A stretch of 64,000 nucleotides of DNA from Fulvivirga sp. M361 (GCF_007097395.1 NZ_VKDC01000007.1:169063-233062), one strand, 5' to 3'; shown: positions 1-9,852, counted from the stretch's first letter. Notes: generated by a model from the sequence alone, not told the origin. Numbers and translations: made by a program.

Positions 1-108
1 ATTAGTGCCTCTTAGACTTCTAAGTGATACCCTCTAACGAATCATCATAAAAAGTGTAGCTGACCTCATTTAATTCGCAAATGTGACAGTGCAGAAAATC
101 GAGAAGAG

Positions 109-1170
109 ATGAATCACGGAATAATAATACCATGCTATAATGAATCCAGCCGGCTTGATATCGATAGTTTCCTGGATTATGCTACGAATAATAAGAAAGC
201 GACCATCTGCTTTGTGAATGATGGCAGTTCAGATGCGACGAGGTCCACTTTGGCGCACATTAAAAATTTCGAAAGTGACAATGTGCATATTTTTAACCTC
301 GCTGAGAACAGTGGAAAGGCACGGGCTGTCAAAGAAGGGGCGCTCTATCTTTACAATGAAACTGAAGTAGATACCATTGGTTTTATCGATGCAGACTTAT
401 CTACTGACTTTAACGATTATCATCACTTGCTGGATACGATAGATAACAAAGAGGATATTAAGGTGATTTACGGTTCCAGGGCAAAAAGCGATGACAACAA
501 TATCGAACGTAATCCCATCCGAAAATTCATAAGTTTTGTAATACGCTACATCATATTACTGATCACGCGGTTGAATATTCAAGACACCCAGTGTGGAGCG
601 AAGGTGTTTGACAGAGAGCTGGTGCCTAAAGTTTTTAAAGCTAATTTCAGAACCCGGTGGCTATTCGATGTTGAGATACTTTTGCGACTTAAAAGTTTGC
701 ACGGTGTAAAGAAATTTAAAGCGATGTTTTTTGAGCAACCATTACAAAACTGGGTGCATATGGACGGTTCCAAATTGGGTCTGAAAGACTCCATTAGTAT
801 CCCCTTGAATTTGATCAATATCTGGCTTATTTATGATTTTTTCCCACCGTTCAAGCCTCATATTAAGCACTTTAAAGACCATATCACCCAACCTTTTGCA
901 AGGTTTGTAAAACGATCAATGTCTAATAAAGCCGTACAATTAATAGGTTTTCTGTTAGTACTTATTGAATCTGTCTATTTAGTGTTTGACAACTTGTCGC
1001 CAAAATTAATCGAGGTACTTGAAATTGTACGCGTATCATTGTTGCCGGCGTATCTGCTGATCATCGTTTTCGAGCTTTTCAAAAACAGGTTTGGAGATGG
1101 TGCCAAATTCAAAAGATGGGTGGGGAAACTTAAAATGACTTTCAGAAATTTATCCAATCAGAATACCTGA
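109..1170 (+). CDS. GT2 family glycosyltransferase, polyprenyl-phosphate type
   Basis: Family 2 (GT-A) glycosyltransferase resembling dolichyl/undecaprenyl-phosphate sugar synthases, which move a sugar from a nucleotide donor to a lipid carrier at the inner membrane. Visible motifs are PCYNES at about residues 8-13, VNDGSSD at 36-42, the DADLS metal-binding motif at 94-98, DTQCG at 159-163 and RWLFDVE at 183-189, in the order usual for DPM1-like enzymes. Two hydrophobic segments follow (about 275-293 and 308-324), so the C-terminus is probably membrane anchored. The 124-bp gap to the next gene and the unrelated content suggest it is not part of the following operon. The lipid and sugar specificity cannot be read from sequence. 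Confidence 0.88.
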   Translation: MNHGIIIPCYNESSRLDIDSFLDYATNNKKATICFVNDGSSDATRSTLAHIKNFESDNVHIFNLAENSGKARAVKEGALYLYNETEVDTIGFIDADLSTDFNDYHHLLDTIDNKEDIKVIYGSRAKSDDNNIERNPIRKFISFVIRYIILLITRLNIQDTQCGAKVFDRELVPKVFKANFRTRWLFDVEILLRLKSLHGVKKFKAMFFEQPLQNWVHMDGSKLGLKDSISIPLNLINIWLIYDFFPPFKPHIKHFKDHITQPFARFVKRSMSNKAVQLIGFLLVLIESVYLVFDNLSPKLIEVLEIVRVSLLPAYLLIIVFELFKNRFGDGAKFKRWVGKLKMTFRNLSNQNT

Positions 1171-1294
1171 TCCGTTTTTTACCTTACGGCTGCGGACTGT
1201 TTTTAGATGATCTTTTATACCGTTTAAATAAAGCCGGTTTGCAATCTTATGTTATTGGCTGCAATTTAGAATAGGTATAAAGATCAGATACGTA

Positions 1295-1939
1295 GTGAAG
1301 AGATCGGAAATAGCGTTAGGTAATCAGGCTTTCTTTTTCACGAGGCTTCAATATGAGTCCGGTGATTGGGATGTAGACCAGCGTATGCCTTCCAATCTAC
1401 TTCATTCGCTGGTGGAATACACCACCTTAAAAGTAGATACGCAGGAGAATATTATTCCACTCAGTAGCAGTAAGATCTTTGAATGCCCTTTCTGCTATTT
1501 ATCAGGCCACAAACTGGTACAATTCAACAGAGAGGAGCGAAGTAATTTCCAACGTTATGTGGAAAATGGCGGGTTCGTTTTTGTTGATGATTGTAATCAT
1601 GACATTGATGGGCTATTTGCCAAGTCATTTGAGTCCCAGATAGCACGATTATTTGGCCGGGAAAAGCTAAAGAAAATAGGGAATGATCATCCCATTTATA
1701 CTACCTTTTTTGAATTTGAAAATGGGCCTCCCACCACGTCACAGGAGTTAAATGGCTGGGGCGATGATCTGGTGCATGACTACCTGAAAGCTGTTGAGAT
1801 CAATGACCGTATAGGTGTGCTTTATAGTAACAAAGATTATGGGTGTGAATGGGACTATGATTTTAGAAATAAAAGGTGGTATAAAATTGATAACACGCGT
1901 TTTGGAGTAAACATCGTCATGTATGCACTTACATCGTAA
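1295..1939 (+). CDS. DUF4159 domain protein, first gene of the MoxR/Bat-type operon
   Basis: A 214-residue protein matching the DUF4159 family, which in Bacteroidota is typically encoded with MoxR ATPases and DUF58/BatA proteins. The start is a GTG (MKRSEIALG). The core has the family's conserved segment around GGFVFVDDCNHD and ends with an alpha/beta pattern resembling a glutamine-amidotransferase-like fold, but with no obvious catalytic triad. There is no signal peptide. Its stop is 3 bp from the next start, so it is co-transcribed. The biochemical role is unknown; by context it belongs to a cell-envelope or stress-related module. Confidence 0.85.
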   Translation: MKRSEIALGNQAFFFTRLQYESGDWDVDQRMPSNLLHSLVEYTTLKVDTQENIIPLSSSKIFECPFCYLSGHKLVQFNREERSNFQRYVENGGFVFVDDCNHDIDGLFAKSFESQIARLFGREKLKKIGNDHPIYTTFFEFENGPPTTSQELNGWGDDLVHDYLKAVEINDRIGVLYSNKDYGCEWDYDFRNKRWYKIDNTRFGVNIVMYALTS

Positions 1940-1944
1940 AATTG

Positions 1945-2403
1945 ATGGATAAATTCACCTTAAGAGAAGCAATACTTGATGACCTTCCTCATATCGTCAA
2001 TATGTTGGCAAGTGATAAGTTGGGAGTGCAGCGAGAGTCGTTCACAGATCCTTTGCCGGAAGCCTATGTTCAGGCATTTGATCAGATCACCGCCGATCCG
2101 GCCCAATATCTGATGGTGATGGAACTTCAGAGTGAGTTGGTCGGTACGTTGCAGCTGAGTTTTTTGCCGTACCTTACCTATCAGGGGGGCGTCAGGGCTC
2201 AGATAGAAGCCGTGCGTGTTCATAATGATCATCGCGGTAAAGGATTAGGAAGAAAAATGATAATGAGGGCCATAGAAATGGCCCAAAAAAAAGGCGCGCA
2301 CATGGTGCAGTTAACCACTGATAAAAAGCGACCTGAAGCTATTCGGTTTTATAATGACCTGGGCTTTACAGCAACACATGAAGGAATGAAATTACATTTT
2401 TGA
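1945..2403 (+). CDS. GNAT family N-acetyltransferase
   Basis: GNAT-fold acyl-CoA-dependent N-acyltransferase of about 152 residues. The acetyl-CoA binding motif A is visible as VRVHNDHRGKGLGRKMI (R/Q-x-x-G-x-G/A), followed by the beta-bulge and the C-terminal segment EAIRFYNDLGFTATHEGMK typical of the family. A TTG lies one codon upstream, but the ATG at 1945 is the simpler start. The stop codon overlaps the ATG of the MoxR gene, so the two are translationally coupled. An acetyltransferase inside a MoxR/DUF58 operon is less usual and may act on a product or component of that module. The substrate is unknown. Confidence 0.88.
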   Translation: MDKFTLREAILDDLPHIVNMLASDKLGVQRESFTDPLPEAYVQAFDQITADPAQYLMVMELQSELVGTLQLSFLPYLTYQGGVRAQIEAVRVHNDHRGKGLGRKMIMRAIEMAQKKGAHMVQLTTDKKRPEAIRFYNDLGFTATHEGMKLHF

Positions 2404-3419
2404 TGACAAACGAAGAGCTGAAAAATACAGAGCAGGAAGTAAGTCAGGTGGTCAGTAAGCTCGGATTACTAAAGAGTGAGATGCAAAAAGTGATCATTGG
2501 CCAGGATGAGACGATAGAGCAGTTGATCATTACGTTCCTGGCAGGCGGACATGCCTTGCTTGAAGGGCCCCCCGGACTTGCAAAAACACTTATGGTACGC
2601 ACACTTTCCCAGGCGGTGGATCTGGACTTCCGGCGTATACAGTTTACACCTGATCTTATGCCTTCGGATATTATAGGCACAGAAATACTGGAGGAAGACC
2701 ATACCACTGGAAAAAAGTTTTTTAAGTTTAATAAAGGACCCGTATTTTCTAATATCATCCTGGCAGATGAAATTAACCGGACCCCCCCAAAGACGCAGGC
2801 TGCCTTATTAGAAGCTATGCAGGAATTTGAAGTTTCCTATAGTGGTAAAACCTATCAGTTAAAACGACCTTTTTTCATTTTAGCCACGCAAAACCCTATA
2901 GAACAAGCCGGTACCTTCCCACTTCCTGAAGCCCAGTTGGACCGGTTTTTATTATACATACAGATAGGCTATCCTGGAGAAAATGCGGAAACAAATATTC
3001 TGAGGAGTACGACAGGTGCTGGTTCAGTTTCGATAGAAAAGGTACTGGACGGACCTGATATTATCGAGTTGCAGGAACTTGTGCGTGAGGTAGTCATCGC
3101 GGACGACCTTATCGCTTATGTAAGCCGGCTGGTGAGGGGTACAAGACCTCAAACCACCACGAGCGAATACGTCAAAAGCTGGGTAAGCTGGGGGGCTGGT
3201 CCAAGAGCCGGACAGGCGCTTATACTCACAGCCAAGGCCCGTGCCCTATTGAAGGGTAGATACGCGGTGATACCTGAGGACATACATGTCATGTCCAAAC
3301 CGGTATTGCGTCACAGAATATTGATAAATTTCAAAGCGGAAGCTGAAGGAGTATCCTCCGATGACATTACCTCTGAGCTGCTTAAGGTGTATACGTTACC
3401 ATCAAATGGTTTGAAATAG
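2403..3419 (+). CDS. MoxR-type AAA+ ATPase
   Basis: Cytoplasmic AAA+ chaperone-like ATPase of the MoxR family. Walker A is GPPGLAKT (about residues 55-62), Walker B is IILADEIN (118-125), and the family signature ATQNP followed by EQAGTFPLPEAQLDRF supplies sensor and arginine-finger elements. Length (about 339) is normal. The start is the ATG overlapping the preceding stop, in preference to the in-frame TTG just before it. MoxR proteins usually work with a DUF58/vWA partner, encoded here immediately downstream with a 1-base overlap, to remodel or activate envelope protein complexes. Confidence 0.95.
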   Translation: MTNEELKNTEQEVSQVVSKLGLLKSEMQKVIIGQDETIEQLIITFLAGGHALLEGPPGLAKTLMVRTLSQAVDLDFRRIQFTPDLMPSDIIGTEILEEDHTTGKKFFKFNKGPVFSNIILADEINRTPPKTQAALLEAMQEFEVSYSGKTYQLKRPFFILATQNPIEQAGTFPLPEAQLDRFLLYIQIGYPGENAETNILRSTTGAGSVSIEKVLDGPDIIELQELVREVVIADDLIAYVSRLVRGTRPQTTTSEYVKSWVSWGAGPRAGQALILTAKARALLKGRYAVIPEDIHVMSKPVLRHRILINFKAEAEGVSSDDITSELLKVYTLPSNGLK

Positions 3420-4306
3420 TGTTAAGTGAGTACAAAGAGCTGCTGAAACCTGAAATCATCAATGCTATCAAGGGCCTTGAACTGATATCCCGGGTAATTA
3501 CAGAAGGCTTTTTAAAAGGACGGAACAAAAGTTCTAACATAAGCTTAGGCCAGGAATTCAGTCAATACAGAAGCTATGAACCCGGCGATGACCTACGACT
3601 ATTAGACTGGAAGATGCTGGCACGTTCTGCACGTTATTACATCCGCCAATCCGAATTAGAAACCGATATAGCTGTTACATTTATATTAGATGCCAGTCAT
3701 TCTATGCAGCATACGGAAAACGGACTGTCCAAAGTTGATTATGCGAAAGTATTGATTGCATCTATGGCATACCTTGCCCGACATCAGGGAGATAGTATTG
3801 GCCTATGGTCAGTTAATGACCTAAGAGAGCATAAAGTGTATCCGCGAAATGACAAACAACATTTTCAGCGAATTTTACATTATTTGATTGAAACTAAGGC
3901 GCAAGGACGGTGGCCGGGCGATGCGAAGATGGAACCTGCACGTTACAGCAGTGGCCGGGAGCTTGTTATTTTTATCTCTGACATGTATGAGCACGAAAAA
4001 GAACACGTAAGCTTTCTTAAAGCTTTAAAGACCAGGCGAAATGAAGTAGCCGCTATTCAATTGATCGGTAATGACGAATGGCAATTGAAGTATCCTGAGG
4101 CGGTGACTTTACAAGACCTTGAGACTGGTGAGAAAGTAAAGATCGGAGGTATGCGGGAGGCCTATAGGTCAAACCTCAATGAGCATCACGAGAAACTTCG
4201 TCAGACGATGTTAGATAACCAGGTGGATTATCATACCTATTCACTGCAGGAGCCAATGGATGATGTGCTGGTTCGGTTTTTACAAAGGCGGAAAACGTTA
4301 TTGTGA
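3419..4306 (+). CDS. DUF58 domain protein with vWA-like fold, MoxR partner
   Basis: DUF58 family protein of 295 residues. The hallmark segment YEPGDDLRLLDW lies at about residues 53-64 and is followed by a von Willebrand A-like region with a partial metal-site motif DASHS (from residue 91). The start is GTG, overlapping the MoxR stop by one base, and the gene's own stop overlaps the next start. Proteins of this family bind MoxR ATPases and are thought to recruit their targets. It has no signal peptide or membrane segment, so it acts in the cytoplasm facing the membrane-bound BatA-like proteins that follow. Confidence 0.93.
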   Translation: MLSEYKELLKPEIINAIKGLELISRVITEGFLKGRNKSSNISLGQEFSQYRSYEPGDDLRLLDWKMLARSARYYIRQSELETDIAVTFILDASHSMQHTENGLSKVDYAKVLIASMAYLARHQGDSIGLWSVNDLREHKVYPRNDKQHFQRILHYLIETKAQGRWPGDAKMEPARYSSGRELVIFISDMYEHEKEHVSFLKALKTRRNEVAAIQLIGNDEWQLKYPEAVTLQDLETGEKVKIGGMREAYRSNLNEHHEKLRQTMLDNQVDYHTYSLQEPMDDVLVRFLQRRKTLL

Positions 4307-5607
4307 TGTCATTTTTAGCCGGTGAATATCTTTTTGCACTAATGGGGCTACTGGTGCCTCTGGTCATACACCTTTGGAGTAAAAAAGAAGGTAAAGTGAT
4401 CAAAGTAGGTAGCATACGTTTTTTTCCGAAACAGGAAACCAAGAAATCTCAAAGTATCAGGCTTCATGAATTGGGCTTACTTGTGTTGAGGTGTCTGATG
4501 GTTATCTTTTTGGTTGGCATACTTGTGCAGCCTTTGATCCGGACAAAAAAGAACAGACAAAAGCATGTGATATTGGTGGAAGGTGAATTATGGGCAGATG
4601 ATCGTTTTACGCTGATAAAAGATAGCCTGATCCGGTCTCAGGGTTATGAGCTACGTCTTTTGCAAAAAGGATTTCCACTTGCTGAAGAAGATATAAATGT
4701 GCAGCAAGAAACCATACATTACTGGCAGCTGCTTCAAAGTGCCAGGAAACTTGAGGCAGACAGTATCTCGGTTTTTGCACAATCAAGGCTAAGAGCATTC
4801 AAAGGAAAGAGGCCAAAAGTACCGTATATTCTACAATGGTATACAGTGCCAGGCAATAAAACCAGTGAGTTTATTGCAGAAGCTTATCACGGAACCGACG
4901 GCATCAACGTGCTGAGCGTCCGGACAAGCCCGGACGTGACACATATTAGGCATTATGTCATAAATGAAGCGGGTACAGCAGAAGTCAAAAGTAAAGAGGA
5001 AGGAGGGAACCACTACGTTAAAACGGATGGACAAGAGAACTGGATAAAAGCCAACGTACCTGTTCAGCAACGAATTTATATATGGTATGATCAGGCTTTT
5101 ACAGAAGATTCCTACTTCATGGAGGCAGCTATTAAGAGCATAGAGCAACACCTGGGAATAGCTTTTAAGGTGTTGCGCCAACTGTCATCGGAATACCAGG
5201 AAACAGGGCCTACAGACCTTGTCATTTGGTTAAGTCAAACCTCTTACCCGGGAGGAAGCAGTAAATCAATTGTTTATGCACATGATCCTGTGTCTTCCAT
5301 GATAATTCAACCTTCATTACAATCAGAGAAATATTATTTAACGAATAAACTATCTTATGATGTGGTCTTTCAGGAAGACCTGATTGCTCATCTTCTGCCG
5401 CTCATTTTTGATCTTTATCGCACAGATTCACTGATCACGGCTCTGGATAAACGAGTTGCGACGAGTGATCAACGAAAAGCTATCCAGCAAAATGTTGATA
5501 TTCAAGGCGAAAGGTCACAGCAAGCGGGAATCCCTTATTTTGTATGGGTTTTATTTGCTGTCCTTTTTTTAGCGGAAAGAGTATTGTCATTCATGAGAAA
5601 ACAATGA
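4306..5607 (+). CDS. BatA-domain membrane protein
   Basis: The N-terminal 75 residues match the BatA N-terminal domain: a hydrophobic first helix (GEYLFALMGLLVPLVIHLW), a basic loop, and a second helix (LLVLRCLMVIFLVGILVQPL). A long periplasmic domain follows, then a final hydrophobic helix near the C-terminus (YFVWVLFAVLFLAERVL). The ATG at 4306 is chosen over a GTG one codon earlier; it overlaps the DUF58 stop. In Bacteroidota these proteins form a membrane complex with DUF58 and MoxR, sometimes linked to aerotolerance. The periplasmic part (about residues 85-405) has no motif I recognise. Confidence 0.85.
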   Translation: MSFLAGEYLFALMGLLVPLVIHLWSKKEGKVIKVGSIRFFPKQETKKSQSIRLHELGLLVLRCLMVIFLVGILVQPLIRTKKNRQKHVILVEGELWADDRFTLIKDSLIRSQGYELRLLQKGFPLAEEDINVQQETIHYWQLLQSARKLEADSISVFAQSRLRAFKGKRPKVPYILQWYTVPGNKTSEFIAEAYHGTDGINVLSVRTSPDVTHIRHYVINEAGTAEVKSKEEGGNHYVKTDGQENWIKANVPVQQRIYIWYDQAFTEDSYFMEAAIKSIEQHLGIAFKVLRQLSSEYQETGPTDLVIWLSQTSYPGGSSKSIVYAHDPVSSMIIQPSLQSEKYYLTNKLSYDVVFQEDLIAHLLPLIFDLYRTDSLITALDKRVATSDQRKAIQQNVDIQGERSQQAGIPYFVWVLFAVLFLAERVLSFMRKQ

Positions 5608-7844
5608 GCCAGGGTAAAAAAATATTGCATAATATCAAAACGAGGTGGCGGTTCTATCGATGGGTGGAGACATCCATTTATGCGGTATGCCTCGCGTTGA
5701 TTGCTTATTCTTTTGCCGGGACAGTGGCGGCATTTATTACGTTTATCATGGGCTTATCAATGATCATGTTATTGCTTAGACCATGGGACCTGAACATGGC
5801 CACTGTAGTTCAGTTAGTGAACCTACAACTAAAAGCTATTCATTACAGTGCGGAATGCTTACTGGCCAATCCGGTAAGTCTTACCCGACTGGGAAAGATC
5901 CAACAGCGTAAAACAGCTTATTTACTTGCTGAAAAGCGCCGTCAGGTAAAAGTGCCAATACCCGTTAAACGCATTGCATTGATCTTCTGTCTCTTTTCAA
6001 TGGTCTTTTTGGGTACACGTTATGTACCATTGACAAATCAAATGACCTCACCTCACATAACAGCCGGAGACCTTGTATTGCCTGCCGATACGCTGGCAGA
6101 AAACTATAATTGGCCAGTGGTGGAAAGTCTTATTGTTGATATTACCCCTCCCAAATACACTCTCCTTTCTTCCTTCACTCAAAATGGCCCCGGTATTAAT
6201 GTAGTTGAAGGTGCTTATGCAAAGTGGGAAGTACGGCTTTCACATGCTATTGATGGTATTGATTTAATCACTTCTGCCAATAAAGTCTATCCTATGAAGG
6301 CTGAGGGCAATGTTTATACCTGCGGTGCGAGGTTATTTCAAAACGGATTTTATAGTTTCAGGTTCACAAATGGAATAAGAGAATATGTCAGTGATCTTTA
6401 TGAAATTAAGGTCATCCCGGATAATCCCCCCGAATTGGTGCTGAGAGGTGTGCCGATTCATACTTATTTCGATTACAACCAACCGAAAGTGATAAATATT
6501 ACGTGTGATGTACAAGATGATCATGGTATCACGGATGTTTATTTGATAGGGACAGTTACCCAGGGATCAGGAGAATCGGTGAAGTTCAGAGAAGAAAAAC
6601 TATTCTTTGACGCGGGTTGGGAAAAAGGTAGTAAACGTTTAACACTTTCCAGGCGCATTGACCTGGACCAGCTAGCAATGGGACCTGGTGATGAGCTGTA
6701 TTTTTATGCTGAAACTCTTGATAATCGTTACCCTAAAACACAGAAAAATCGCACAGAAACTTTTTTTGTGGGTGTAAAAGACACGACGAAAGTAGAATTC
6801 TCATTAGCAGGCTCACTGGGGGTAGATGTCATGCCCGATTATTTTCGCAGTCAGCGTCAACTGATCATTGATACCGAAAAACTGATCAAAGAGAAGAAAA
6901 CCATCCCAGCGCAATCATTTAAATCTAAAAGTAACGAACTGGGGCATGACCAGAAAGCACTACGTATCCGGTATGGAAAATTTATGGGAGAAGAGTTTGC
7001 TACTACTTCGCCTGGTCAGGAGAGAGGTGCACCTGAACCCGATCCAAAGACCGGACCTAAAGACCCCCTAAAAGCATTTATGCATGACCATGATGGTGAC
7101 AATGAACATCACCTGGTAGAAGATCATGACCATGATGACCATAGCGAAGATAAACAAAATAAGGAAGGAAATGACCCATTACATGCGTATCAGCATATAC
7201 ATGATGATACGGAAGAAGCCACCTTTTTTACCATGTCTGTGAGGCAAAAGCTAAAGCAGGCGTTAACAGAAATGTGGGATTCGGAACTCTATTTACGTCT
7301 TTATCAGCCGGAGAAGTCACTGCCTTATCAATATAAAGCATTGAGGTTATTGAAGGAGATAAAAAATCATTCCAGGATATACGTACATCGGATTGGGTTT
7401 GAACCTCCTCCCATTAAGGAGGAAAGCCGCTTAAAGGGGGATTTTGATGAAGTGATTAGCCGTACCAAGACAGTATATCATGTTTCCACAGAACCTTATA
7501 CGAGCCTAAGAAATTCAATACCTTTACTTCAAAGACTATTGACCACAAACGCGACCCTTGACATAGAACAAAAAGCACTGCTGGAAAAAGCCGGTGATGA
7601 GCTTGCAGGATTAATAATTCAACAGCCGGGGCAGCACCTGGAAACCCTGCAGAGTTTGCGTAAAGTGCTCACCTCGGATAGTGATCCGGTAAGCAGGGCT
7701 GCTTTAATTGAGAAGGCCTTGAATGGAGTTGTCCAGGCCGTGCCTTCATTGTTACCAAAACCTTCCGTGGAAAATACCGGGGAACACATACTCACGCAGT
7801 TGTTCCGGTTAAATCTGGATTCAATCAGGAGGCGGAAGCCATGA
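5604..7844 (+). CDS. DUF4175-like membrane protein with a His/Asp-rich insert
   Basis: Large membrane protein (746 residues from the ATG that overlaps the preceding stop). A longer frame opens 60 bp upstream inside the BatA-like gene and is not needed. It has two adjacent hydrophobic helices near residues 16-62, a third near 123-142, then a large periplasmic region. The domain layout and operon position fit the DUF4175 family seen beside DUF4159/MoxR genes. Around residues 492-545 there is a striking low-complexity stretch with many His and Asp residues, interrupted by Glu/Lys, that could bind divalent metal; that is inference. The gene overlaps the next one by an ATGA junction. Confidence 0.72.
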   Translation: MSQGKKILHNIKTRWRFYRWVETSIYAVCLALIAYSFAGTVAAFITFIMGLSMIMLLLRPWDLNMATVVQLVNLQLKAIHYSAECLLANPVSLTRLGKIQQRKTAYLLAEKRRQVKVPIPVKRIALIFCLFSMVFLGTRYVPLTNQMTSPHITAGDLVLPADTLAENYNWPVVESLIVDITPPKYTLLSSFTQNGPGINVVEGAYAKWEVRLSHAIDGIDLITSANKVYPMKAEGNVYTCGARLFQNGFYSFRFTNGIREYVSDLYEIKVIPDNPPELVLRGVPIHTYFDYNQPKVINITCDVQDDHGITDVYLIGTVTQGSGESVKFREEKLFFDAGWEKGSKRLTLSRRIDLDQLAMGPGDELYFYAETLDNRYPKTQKNRTETFFVGVKDTTKVEFSLAGSLGVDVMPDYFRSQRQLIIDTEKLIKEKKTIPAQSFKSKSNELGHDQKALRIRYGKFMGEEFATTSPGQERGAPEPDPKTGPKDPLKAFMHDHDGDNEHHLVEDHDHDDHSEDKQNKEGNDPLHAYQHIHDDTEEATFFTMSVRQKLKQALTEMWDSELYLRLYQPEKSLPYQYKALRLLKEIKNHSRIYVHRIGFEPPPIKEESRLKGDFDEVISRTKTVYHVSTEPYTSLRNSIPLLQRLLTTNATLDIEQKALLEKAGDELAGLIIQQPGQHLETLQSLRKVLTSDSDPVSRAALIEKALNGVVQAVPSLLPKPSVENTGEHILTQLFRLNLDSIRRRKP

Positions 7845-9577
7845 TTACCTTGCCGGATACAAAATACCTGTTCTGGATATGGGCATTGGGGCTTCTATTG
7901 TTTTTAATATTGGTGATCGTTGAATTTATGCGTAAAAGCGATCATTTTTATTACAGGATCATTGCTTTGTCAGGATGTGTCCTATCTTTAATGGGGATAG
8001 TACTGAAACCTGCATTTCCTGAGAAGATACAGCGCAAAAACCTCATAATTTTAACGGATAATTATAGCCAAAAAGTACTGGATAGTTTACAGAGGTATAG
8101 TGCCAGCCAGGTGGTCCGGTGGGATTCATTGTCAGTAGATCTGTCCCGGTTTGATAAGTTTCATTTGCTGGGTGCGGGTATCCCGGTATATGACCTTTGG
8201 CAGATGAAAGACAAGTCGGTCCGTTATGTTCCCGCTGAACTTCCGGAAGGAATTACCAGGATCAAATACGCTTCCTATATAACCGCAGGAGAATCTGTCA
8301 TTCTTCAGGGGGAATACAGGCAGTCAGAGGCAAATCATGTAAAACTTATACTGAATGGTCCATCCGGAAAAAAAATGGATTCTACCTCCGTATCCATAAG
8401 CGGAACCACACAATTTTTATTGAAAGGGCCTTCTTTTGCTACAGGAGAGCTTTTATATACGTTGGAAGTACGGGACACTACATCCTTACTTTCCAGTGAG
8501 ACCGTGCCCGTAGTAGCCCAGGCTCCTACGGTAATGAACGTGTTTATTATTAATGACTATCCAACATTTGAAACCCGTAGCCTTAAGCAGTTATTGGTCT
8601 CCGAAGGTCACAAAGTAACAGTAAGGAACAAGGTCACTCAAGATCGTTATAGCTATGAATATTATAATACCCGCGCCAGGCAGATCGATCGGTTAACGTC
8701 CGGATTACTACAGGCAGTTCACGTAATCATTATTGATTTTGATTCTTTCAAAGGACTTACGGATAGCGAGTATCAGGAATTACACAGGCAAATGACGGAA
8801 GCAGGGCTGGCTTTGTTCATACAACCTGATGAGGCAATGTTCCACTCGGGTTTGGAGAGGCTGCCGTTCTCATTTTCGAAAGCCGATTCTAAGGAGACGG
8901 TGCTGAAAGTGAATGATGAACCTTTATCCGTGCCTACCTACTCCTATAGACCTGTAATGAAATTGGGAGTGGAGGCGATAACGAATTTTTCAACATTTCC
9001 TGTTTTCTTTTTCCATCATTCCGGTCGTGGGAAAATAGGGTCTGCCTTGTTAACAAAAACTTACCAGATAGGCCTGCAAGGGGATACAATAAGCTACAAT
9101 CGTATTTGGAATACGGTATTTGATCGCCTGTTGGCGGATGTCAATGAAGCAATAGAACTTGACCGGCAAATGGTTTATGAAAATGAACCCCTTCAAGTAT
9201 TCTGGTTTTCAAAAGATGAGAAGCCCTTTGAGGTTAAATACAGGCAGGAACTGCTACCTCCCATTCAAACTGCATTGATCCCGGAACAATGGAGCAGTCA
9301 GCTATGGCCTGATAAAAAAGGATGGGACGAACTGGTATTTATTCGTGATTCATTAAGGCGATATTCATTTTATGTGCATGATGCCGCAGACTGGAAGACA
9401 GTTCGTCAGTTTGAAAGAATAAATGCTAACATTCGTGCCTTTGGAGCGTTCACTAAACTATCTGAGAGCATCAAAAAGAAGGATGAAGTCACTGAACAAA
9501 TACCAATAGAGCCCATTTGGTTTTATTTGATCTTTTTGGGATGTGCAGGATATTTGTGGATAGAACCAAAATTTTAA
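7841..9577 (+). CDS. Membrane protein with N-terminal BatA/BatB-like anchor, last large gene of the operon
   Basis: A 578-residue protein with two N-terminal hydrophobic helices (about 9-28 and 40-57), a long periplasmic region, and a C-terminal helix (PIWFYLIFLGCAGYLWIEP). This anchor-soluble-anchor layout parallels the BatA-like protein two genes upstream, suggesting related architecture and perhaps interaction. The region after the second helix (about 215-330) looks like an alpha/beta fold related to glutamine-amidotransferase-like domains of this operon type (VIIIDFDSFKGLTDSEYQEL), without clear catalytic residues. It begins at an ATG overlapping the DUF4175-like stop. No specific function is assigned. 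Confidence 0.75.
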   Translation: MITLPDTKYLFWIWALGLLLFLILVIVEFMRKSDHFYYRIIALSGCVLSLMGIVLKPAFPEKIQRKNLIILTDNYSQKVLDSLQRYSASQVVRWDSLSVDLSRFDKFHLLGAGIPVYDLWQMKDKSVRYVPAELPEGITRIKYASYITAGESVILQGEYRQSEANHVKLILNGPSGKKMDSTSVSISGTTQFLLKGPSFATGELLYTLEVRDTTSLLSSETVPVVAQAPTVMNVFIINDYPTFETRSLKQLLVSEGHKVTVRNKVTQDRYSYEYYNTRARQIDRLTSGLLQAVHVIIIDFDSFKGLTDSEYQELHRQMTEAGLALFIQPDEAMFHSGLERLPFSFSKADSKETVLKVNDEPLSVPTYSYRPVMKLGVEAITNFSTFPVFFFHHSGRGKIGSALLTKTYQIGLQGDTISYNRIWNTVFDRLLADVNEAIELDRQMVYENEPLQVFWFSKDEKPFEVKYRQELLPPIQTALIPEQWSSQLWPDKKGWDELVFIRDSLRRYSFYVHDAADWKTVRQFERINANIRAFGAFTKLSESIKKKDEVTEQIPIEPIWFYLIFLGCAGYLWIEPKF

Positions 9578-9628
9578 CGCGTTCTTTGCGTGTAGGCTGG
9601 TTTTATTGTTTGATATTTTTATAAGTGT

Positions 9629-9811
9629 ATGAAGTCTTCAAAAAAGATCTTTTTGTTTTTAGCCATAACATTTTTCATTGGAATGATATATTTAGGGTAT
9701 GATATTTCGAGTAGAACCACGTTCCCTGGTTCTAAACCTCAATTGAAAGAAAGAATAATTAAAGATGCCAAAGCAGACTCCATTGAGTTGGATTCAGGGC
9801 GATCTTATTGA
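9629..9811 (+). CDS. Small single-span membrane protein
   Basis: A 60-codon frame beginning MKSSKK, with one hydrophobic helix (about residues 7-25) and a polar, charged tail of 35 residues. It starts 51 bp after the MoxR/Bat operon on the same strand, so it may be read through from it. The basic N-terminus followed by a clean helix argues for a real inner-membrane protein with a periplasmic tail, but I recognise no family. A chance frame remains possible. Confidence 0.5.
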   Translation: MKSSKKIFLFLAITFFIGMIYLGYDISSRTTFPGSKPQLKERIIKDAKADSIELDSGRSY

Positions 9812-9852
9812 CTTGAAGTTCTATGATTAGAAAAAAAATTGTGTTATTCCAT

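Noticed and set aside
1-108. Segment TAAGTGATACC also found in direct repeat B
   Set aside because: Only about 11 bases are shared without flanking similarity, which is not enough to call another repeat copy.
5544-5603. 20-codon upstream extension of the DUF4175-like gene
   Set aside because: It lies inside the BatA-like gene, and the ATG at 5604 gives the same ATGA overlap seen at other junctions of the operon.
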